A model generated the notes under the pieces. That model worked only from the letters and a program-made list of their open reading frames with translations. It had not been told where the DNA came from and searched no databases. Below are positions 57,219-64,000 of a DNA stretch of 64,000 nucleotides, one piece after another. Each line of letters starts with the position of its first letter. Position 1 is the stretch's first letter. Origin of the DNA: Dugong dugon (lineage: Eukaryota > Chordata > Mammalia > Sirenia > Dugongidae); the NCBI GenBank assembly GCA_030035585.1, contig CM057460.1, forward strand, positions 130,370,714 through 130,434,713, in the 5' to 3' direction. Both the position numbers and the translations under genes were made by a program.

Positions 57219-57482
57219 ACGCTATGCTTGAGCCCGTTGTTGCAGCCACTGTGTCAATCTGTCTCGTCGAGGGTCCTTCTCTTTTTCCCTAACCCTTTAC
57301 CTTACCAAGCATGATGTCCTTCTCTAGGGACTGGTCCCTCCAGATAGCATGTCCAAAGTATGTGAGATGAAGTCTCACCATCCTCACTTCCAAGCAGCAC
57401 TCTGGCTGTACTTCTTCCAAGACAGATTTGTTCATTCTTCAGGCAGTTCACGGTATATTCAATATTCTTCACCAACACCAGA
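57219..57482 (-). mobile_element. RTE fragment, antisense, junction copy 2
   Basis: gctatgcttgagcccgttgt, 'accttaccaagcatgatgtc' and 'cttccaagacagatttgttc', ending at 'cttcaccaacaccag'. The preceding actctaacaaatta (57205-57218) repeats the flank of the copy at 56615. Confidence 0.85.
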
Positions 57483-57965
57483 AACAGCAATAAACATCTA
57501 ATATTAGACACAGTTTATGTGGGTTAGGAATTCGGGCGCAGCTTAGCTGGGTGGTTCTGATGTGGGGTCTCTTGCACTCAAGGGGAAAACCAGGACTGCA
57601 GACATCTGAAGGCGTTTCTGGAGCTGGAGGATCCAGTTCCATGATGTTGCACACATATGGCTGGCAAGTTGGTGCTGGCTCTTGGCAGGAGGCCTCAGTT
57701 TCTCACTAGGTAGACTTCTCCATAGGTTTACTGGAGTGTTCTCATGACACGGTAGGTGGCTTCCCCTAGAGCGAGTGATCCAAAAGAGCTCAAGGTAAAA
57801 TCCTCAGATGTCTTTTATGATCAAGGCTGGGAAGGCACACACCGTCATTTCTGAAAGATCCTAGTTGTTACACAGGTCATCCCTATTCACTGTGGGAGGG
57901 GATTATACAAGGGAGTGAATACCAGGAGGCGAAAATCCTTGGAGACCATCTTTGAAACTAGCTGC

Positions 57966-58369
57966 AATAAGAGATAGAGACCAGTGTGGCAATGAGAAAA
58001 CAATGTTGAGGTGCCTCATGGAAAGAGGTGGAGTGTTAAACTGATGCATTTTTCAGTAGCTGAGGTTGAGTGAAAGGGTGTTGAGAAGGATGGGGCATCA
58101 AGAGCAAAGGGGGCTGGATAGGGACAGGTGTTGGTATATTCAAAGAACACTGTTGGTGCAGTTTGACTGGAGCAAAACCTGGAAAGATAGAAAGGGCCAG
58201 AGCCTGTGAGATCCTGAAGGCTAAGCTAGGGACTTTGGAGTTTATTGATTGTTAGTGATGAGTCATGGAAGGTATTTGAGCAGGAGAATGACATAATCAT
58301 TGGCATATTTTAGCTTTAATTTGTGTGTGAGCCTCAGGATTTTGGTGCCTTTACTTCCTTTTCATTTTC
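57966..58369. other. Non-coding, old repeat debris
   Basis: 'tttgagcaggagaatgacat' near 58277 is a phrase common in old mammalian repeats. The family was not assigned and no gene is seen. Confidence 0.4.
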
Positions 58370-58600
58370 AGTATTATCCAGTTAGTCATCTCTCTAATCC
58401 TTAAATTCTGTAACACTTCAGCCTGTGCCCCTTGATCACATACTACCTCGTACTGTTTAACTTTGCATTGTATTTGTCTTGTTACCACAATTAGATTATA
58501 GGGGCCATAAGAGTAGAAACCATATCTTTATCCACTTCCATTTCCCCTGCTGTGCTTAGCGCACTAGGTGCCCAGTAAATATTTGCTAATTGGATAATAG
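58370..58600 (+). repeat. L2 LINE 3' end
   Basis: 'attagattataggggccata', 'cccctgctgtgcttagcgca' and 'gtgcccagtaaatatttgct' follow L2 3'-end order. Confidence 0.65.
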
Positions 58601-59589
58601 CAGCCAATTACTGTATATGTGTGCAGCCACTGTTTCCAGCCTGCAGTGCATAATTCACAGCTAAACATTTTTCAAAAGCAAGAGCAGTTGCAGTGGTTTG
58701 ATTTATGTAAGTGGAAAAAAGTGTTCAGAATCTGTTCTGAGTGCTTGGCATTTGCCAAAATATTTGTAGGAAACTTGGAATCATAATTTTATTTTTAAAA
58801 ACCCATGGATTATTTTTACCTTCAAGAAGAGTTCTTACTAAGTAAGACTAATGGAGTAATAACCAGTCACAATGTGAAGTAAGGCTGCTTTCATCTTTAA
58901 ATAGCAAAGGGAAGTCTCTTTCATGCACATGTAAGATGGTTATGGAATAAGAGTCTTGTTTACGGCTTGGGGCAGGATTTTGTCCCCTTTCCCCCTAGTT
59001 TAAATGAAATGATCATTGTACATGTATTTTCATTGACCAAATACAGATTTCACCCAAGAGATAGTCTCCAGAAAGTCACAGACCTGTGATTTCAAGCTAG
59101 CAAAGACATATGTGCTTTCTCTTCTTCAAAATCTTCCTCAAACAACCATGAAAGCAATAACCAGGAATGCAGACTATATCTTCATAAAACTAGGAGACAT
59201 CTGTAACCCTCAACCACAGGCACTTGAAGATATAAAGCAGATGAAATGATGTCAAATGAGTTTGCAGAGAGGAGGGGGATCAAGAATAAAATGCTGCAGG
59301 GCGTTGAGAGATGACCAGAAGCCACCTTTTGCCCAGGAAGGCTCAGAAATTAGAGCTCCCAGGTTCCCAGGTTCTGCAGAGGCAAAAGTGAGGCAGAGGG
59401 CTTTAGGGTGGGGGTGGGGTGTGAAAGTCTGCAGATTTGAAGGCGATTCCCTGGATGACTAAGGAAGGAAATTCCCCCATAGCATCTCTGGCCCAGAGAG
59501 AACAGCCAGTCCAGGTTGGAGCAAAGGTAAGAGGGCTCCAGGAAGGATGTTAAAAGAGGAGAAAAAAGAAAGAATGGGAAGTCCTGGCT
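58601..59589. other. Non-coding stretch, nothing recognised
   Basis: No gene or named repeat is seen. A short purine-rich ORF (59256-59462) has no family resemblance. Confidence 0.45.
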
Positions 59590-59725
59590 TTGAATGCTGT
59601 CTCTGTGAACATCTGCAAATTAGTTAATGTCTTTTAACTTCAGTTTCCTTATTTGTTAAATAAAAGGTTGGATCATATGATGTTTAAGGTTGGTTCAATC
59701 TCTGATATTATGTAGTTCTATTAAG
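59590..59725 (+). repeat. MIR SINE, sense
   Basis: 'aaattagttaatgtctttta', 'acttcagtttccttatttgt' and 'taaataaaaggttggatcat' are MIR 3'-half wording. Confidence 0.65.
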
Positions 59726-59739
59726 TAAAAGGAAATAAA

Positions 59740-60065
59740 CCTCCAGCAATTCTACTCCTGAGTATCTACCCAAGAGAAGTGAATCATACGTTAACACAAA
59801 GACTTACATGCAAGTGTTCATAGCAACATTACACCTAACAGACAAAAACTGGAAACAACCTAAATATCCATCAGTTGGGTAGTGGATTAGTGGTTGTCTG
59901 GGGCTAAGGTGGGAATGAGGATTAATTATAAATAGGCATTTTTGAGATGATGGAAATATTCTAAAACTGGATTGTGAGGATGTTCACACAGCTTTATAAA
60001 TTTATCAAAAAACCATTGAACTGTACATTTAAAATTGTAAATTATACATCAGTAAAGCTATAAGG
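59740..60065 (+). repeat. Old L1 3' end, sense
   Basis: 'ccagcaattctactcctgag', 'aaacaacctaaatatccatc' and 'tgaactgtacatttaaaatt' are the end of ORF2 and an L1M 3' UTR. A SINE follows its tail directly. Confidence 0.75.
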
Positions 60066-60189
60066 TGGATCCCTGGTGACACAGTGGTTAAAGCACACGG
60101 CTGCTAACTGAAAGTTGGCTGTTAAAACCCACCAGCCGCTGCAAGGGAGAAAGATGTAGCAGTTTTTCTGTAAAAATATTCAGCCTTGG
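60066..60189 (+). mobile_element. AfroSINE 5' half, interrupted by an L1
   Basis: ggatccctggtgacacagtg, 'ggctgctaactgaaagttgg', 'gagaaagatgtagcagtttt' and 'attcagccttgg'. It stops where other copies continue 'aaaccctatgg', because the L1 5' end follows. Confidence 0.88.
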
Positions 60190-61573
60190 GAGAGGGTGGG
60201 GCCAAGATGGCGGAGTAGTTAGACGCTTCTGGTGGACCCTCTTACAAGAAAGACCCCCAAAAATAAGTAATTTGATTATATATAGCAATCTAGGACCTCT
60301 GGACAGCAAAGGCAGAGTTGAGGAACCGGACTGAGTGCCAGGGGGAGGGAGAGATGGTTTAGAAGCAGCGAGGAGTTGCCAGACCTGACATGGCGAGAGC
60401 CTGAGCCCTTCAGGCCTGATCAGCTCGTGGATAAGTGGCGAGGCAGACAAGCAGCTGAGCTCGGGAGGCACGTTTTCTGCACCAGGAGAGACCCACGCCA
60501 GAGAATCTACACGGCTGCGCAGAACCAGTGAGAAGCAGCCCTCCACAAAAGATACGTACTTGCGTATGGCTTACCACGTGGATCAAAAACACCCATCTTA
60601 GGGAAAAACCTCTCCCCCATTTACCTCCCTGCTCTCCACTCTGCATTGGGTCCCAGACAGGCTTCAGCAATTGCCAAGTCCCTTGGGCCGGAAGTAGGAT
60701 CTGTCACATGCCTGGAGCCGTTCTTCCTGCCTTAGAGAGTGATTAACAAACGGGGAAAAATAAACTGCCAGCTCCCCTAAGCCAGGAACCAAGGATAGGC
60801 ACAGCTCCTTTGCCTAGGCACAGGCATAAGGGATCAGTGGACTTTGAGTGCCTTTCCCCTTGCATAGACTTGTATGGGCCCATCTCAACAGCATAGGTCC
60901 TCATTACTGCAGTACAACAGGGTATATACTGGAACCCTAACATCAACTGTTTCAGCTGTGAAGTGGCAGGTTCTTGACATTTGACACTGCTCTGCCCATT
61001 AAGCAGGGTCTTCATGTACCCACATCAGGGGCCTGAGGATTGGTGGCTCCACCCACGCCACCTAGCCACCTGCGAGACGGGCCCATGAATAAGAGGTGTC
61101 CCCCAGTCCTTACACCCAACAGCATTAGGTGCTCATAGTGCTGCTGCAAAACCCACCCGCCTACACACTCTAGGGAAAAAGGACACGCCTTCCTCCTGGA
61201 CACTCGGGGGCGGCCGTCAGCCCCCTACCTTGCTAAGAGTGTGTCCCCCTGCTGCAGCCAGATGCCTGTGCCTACACCAATCACCCATGCCTTTCTAGGA
61301 CTGTAGGTGAGAGCCTGCACCACACACTTGGTGGCTATCTACCTGGGTACCTGAGCTGAATCCATACAGAAGGAGTGGGTGGATGCCTGAGCTCACATAC
61401 CTACTAACAGATGGAACCACCTCATAATGGGACATTAGAGCTTCAAAGGTGTCAATAATCGCACTACCTCATACGAGCAGCCTATTTGGGCATAACAAAA
61501 CAAAAAAAAGCTAGGACACAGTAAGCAAACATAAAATAAATAGATACAATAACTTATTGATAGCTCAGAGACC
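60190..61573 (+). promoter_or_regulatory. L1 LINE 5' UTR with internal promoter
   Basis: It begins agagggtggggccaagatgg, the usual L1 5' start with a YY1-type CAAGATGGC core at 60203-60211. It runs about 1.4 kb to the ORF1 ATG. It is comparatively GC-rich with scattered CpGs (for example 60405-60545 and 61020-61210). A retained 5' end means this copy was inserted full-length. The rest lies beyond 64000. Confidence 0.8.
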
Positions 61574-62536
61574 ATGGTCAATATCAAATCACATAAAGAG
61601 GCAATCCATGAGGGCTTCAGCATGCTCCCAAAAGAATCTAGAAATTTTGCAGAGGAGGAAAATTTCTTGGAATTACCAGAGGCAGAATACAAAAGATTAA
61701 TATACAGAATTCTTCAAGAAATTAGGAAGGAAATTAAGCAAAAAGCAGAACACGCAATAGAGGAAATTAAAAAGATTAGAGAAGAGCATAATGACAAATT
61801 TAACAGGCTGCAAGAATCCATAGAGAGACAGCAGTCAGAAATCCAGAAGATTAACAATAAAATTTCAAAATTAGACAAGTAGAAAGTCATAGGAGCAGAA
61901 TTGAGGCAACGGAAGTCAGAATTAGTGAGACCGAAGATAAAGAACTTGACGCCAACTTATTTGAGGAAAAATCAGATAAAAGGATTTAAAAAAAATGAAT
62001 AAACCCTAAGAATTATGTGGGAATCTAGCAAGAGGAATAACCTATGAGTGATTGGAGTACCAGAACAGGGGGGAATGACAGAAAATACAAAGGGAATTGT
62101 TGACGATTTGCTGGCAGAGAATTTTCCTGATATCGTGAAAGATGAGAAGATACCTATCCAAGATGCTCATCGAACCCCACATAAGGTAGATCCCAAAAGA
62201 AAGTCACCAAGACATATTATAATCAAACTTCCCAAAACCAAAGATAAAGAGAGCGGCTGGGAGAAACGAAAAGTCATCTACAAAGGAGAGTCAATAAGAA
62301 TAAGCTCGGACTACTCAGCAGAAACCATGCAGGCTAGAAGGCAATGAGATGACATATATAAAGCCTTGAAGGAAAAAAACTGCCAGCCAAGAATTATATA
62401 TCCAGCAAAACTGTCTCTCAAATAAGATGGCAAAATTAGGGCGTTTCCAGATAAACAGAAGTTTAGGGAATTTGCAAAAACCAAACCAAAATTACAAGAA
62501 ATACTAAAGGGAGTCCTCTGGTTAGAAAATAAATAA
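61574..62536 (+). pseudogene. L1 ORF1 (RNA-binding protein), disabled
   Basis: The ATG at 61574 opens a 102-codon coiled-coil segment (repeats of E, K, I and Q, such as IEEIKKIREEHNDKFNRLQ) that stops at 61882. A later segment, 62048-62347, carries the RRM/C-terminal domain (LLAENFPDIVKDEKI, SPRHIIIKL, SADYS-like ISSDYSAETMQARR) and also stops early. A third decayed piece runs to the end of ORF1 near 62536. The stretch around KDKESGWEKRK is shorter than usual for L1 ORF1. ORF1p is a trimeric nucleic-acid chaperone of L1 RNPs. This copy cannot encode it. Confidence 0.85.
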
Positions 62537-62974
62537 CATCAGATAACAACTCAAGACAACAACACGAGACAGAGCAACCGGATATCAACCCAGGTAGGGA
62601 AGTCACAAAAGTAAATCAGAGCTAAAACACTGAAAATCGGGAAACAGATGTCAATATGTAAAAGATGACAACATTAAAACAAAAAAGATGGACTTAAAAA
62701 AATGTAGACATAGATTTTGCATATAGAGAGGAAGTCAAGGTGCTATAAAGAAAAGACTAGTATAAACTAAGAAAAATAGGGGTAAATATTAAGGAAAACA
62801 AAGGAAACAAAATCCTACAAGTCAAAATAAAAAACTAGAAAAATATAAAGACTCAGCAAAGACAAAATCAACAACAGTGAAAAAGATGAAAAGTAAATAC
62901 AAAAAGTAAAACGACTCAGCACAGAAAATTAAGTTGAACAAAGAAACTGAACAACACACAAAAATGACATCAGA

Positions 62975-64000
62975 ATGACAGCACTAAACTCACACCTATC
63001 AATAGTTATGCTGAATGTAAATGGACTAAATGCACCAATAAAGAGATACAGAGTGGCAGATTGGATAAAAAAACACGATCCGTCTATATGCTGCCTACAA
63101 GAAACACACCTTAGACTTAAAGACACAAACAAACTAAAACTCAAAGAATGAAAAAAAAATATCCAACAAACAACACTCAAAAAAGAGCAGAAGTGGAAAT
63201 ACTAATCTCTGACAAAATAGACTTTAAAGTAAAATCCACCACAAAGGATAAGGAAGGATGCTATATAATGATTAAAGGGTCAATACACCAGGAGGACATA
63301 ATTATAATAAATATTTACGCACCCAGCGACAGGGCTCCAAAATATATAAGACAAACTCCGACAGCACTGAAAAGAGAGAGAGACAGCTCCACAACAGTAG
63401 TAGGAGACTTCAACGCACCACTTTCGGTGAAGGACAGAACATCCAGAAAGCAGCTCAACAAAGACACAGAAGAGCTAAATGCTACAGTCAGCCAACTTGA
63501 TCTCATAGACATATACCAAACACTCCACCCAAAAGCAGCCAAGTATACTTTCTTTTCCAACGCACATGCAACATTCTCCAGAATAGACCACATATTAGAC
63601 CATAAAGCAAGCCTTAACAAAATCCAAAGCATGGAAATATTACAAAGCATCTTTTCTGACCATAAAGCCATAAAAGTAGAAATTAGCAGAAAAAGCAAGG
63701 AAAAAAACATCAAATGCATGGAAACTGGATAACACCTTGCTCAAAAACTACTGGGTTATACAAGAAATTAAAGATGGAGTAAAGAAATTCATAGAATCAA
63801 ACAATAATGAAAACACATCCTACCAGAACCTTTGGGACACAGCAAAAGCAGTGCTCAGAGGTCAGTTTATAGCAATAAATGCACACATCCAAAAAGAAGA
63901 AAGAGCCGTAATTAAAACATTAACCCTACAACTGGAACAAGTAGAAAGAGAGCAGCAAAAGAAGCCCTCAGGTGCTAGAAGAAAGGAAATCATAAGAAGT
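62975..64000 (+). pseudogene. L1 ORF2 endonuclease region, frameshifted and cut by the window edge
   Basis: The ATG at 62975 opens 58 codons including MLNVNGLNAPIKRYR and DPSICCLQETHL, the start of the APE-like endonuclease (the N and E residues of the active site are visible). A TGA stop at 63149-63151 precedes an A9 run. The next frame holds 63148-63732 with IINIYAPSD, VVGDFNAPLS, SRIDHIL and SDHKAIKVEI, which are endonuclease motifs including the final S-D-H. Near 63719 the reading frame shifts back to the original one and stays open to the edge. The reverse transcriptase domain would lie beyond 64000. Two frame changes and a stop make this copy inactive as read. Confidence 0.88.

Larger units (their letters stand above)
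56572..57965 (-). repeat. Ancient LTR, antisense, split by an 870-bp insertion cluster
   Basis: Left stub 56572-56614 (gtattagttatccattgctg). The right body, about 57483-57965, contains 'cagcttagctgggtggttct', 'ggcaagttggtgctggctct' and 'agaccatctttgaaactagc'. These are two parts of one MaLR/ERVL-class LTR. Everything between is RTE and SINE DNA. No coding sequence is present. Confidence 0.55.

Noticed and set aside
34561-64000. A TNFAIP8 coding exon
   Set aside because: I looked for an exon with splice sites and the recalled N-terminal sequence and found none. The coding exons are presumably further downstream.
62975-64000. An active L1
   Set aside because: An early stop, two frame changes in ORF2 and a broken ORF1 are visible, so it cannot encode the L1 proteins as read.

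Overview
This is vertebrate nuclear DNA, almost certainly from an afrotherian mammal and most likely an elephant. The introns are long and AT-rich, and the only coding sequence is split into short spliced exons. The window is packed with tRNA-headed AfroSINE-like elements whose tails match an RTE (BovB-like) LINE. It also holds lineage-specific L1 LINEs and the usual older mammalian repeats (MIR, L2, L1M, MaLR/MLT1 LTRs, hAT relics). There are no operons, phage or CRISPR features. The species call is inference from the repeat content.

Left part (1 to about 29.3 kb): the 3' end of DMXL1 (rabconnectin-3 alpha family) on the + strand. Ten consecutive coding exons lie between 3357 and 27351. They join in frame to 406 codons of C-terminal WD40 sequence ending in a TAA. 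Every junction has an AG acceptor and a GT donor, and the phases agree. A 3' UTR of about 1.9 kb follows, with three AATAAA signals; the last, at 29254, is the best candidate for the end of the gene. The introns hold antisense RTE and L1 fragments, SINEs, MIRs and a small TA-flanked inverted-repeat element.

Middle part (29.3 to 34.6 kb): an intergenic block with MER5-like debris, an MLT1-type LTR plus internal piece facing an opposed LTR, and a strong CpG island at about 33.6 to 34.56 kb. The island contains eight roughly 32-bp tandem units carrying GC boxes, consensus GTAAGT donors, and an alternating purine-pyrimidine tract. In human, TNFAIP8 lies immediately downstream of DMXL1 in the same orientation, so this island is probably a TNFAIP8 5' promoter. 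I found no TNFAIP8 coding exon.

Right part (34.6 to 64 kb): no exon recognised; probably TNFAIP8 intron or upstream DNA. It is a record of nested insertion: SINE in MIR, three SINEs inside one another, RTE in SINE, and L1 in SINE. It ends with the 5' 3.8 kb of a full-length-type but broken L1 running off the window edge.

I see no novel biological system. The most informative observations are the GC-box minisatellite in the promoter, the small inverted-repeat transposon family, the visible derivation of one SINE body from the 5' part of the RTE element, and the nested insertion clusters.
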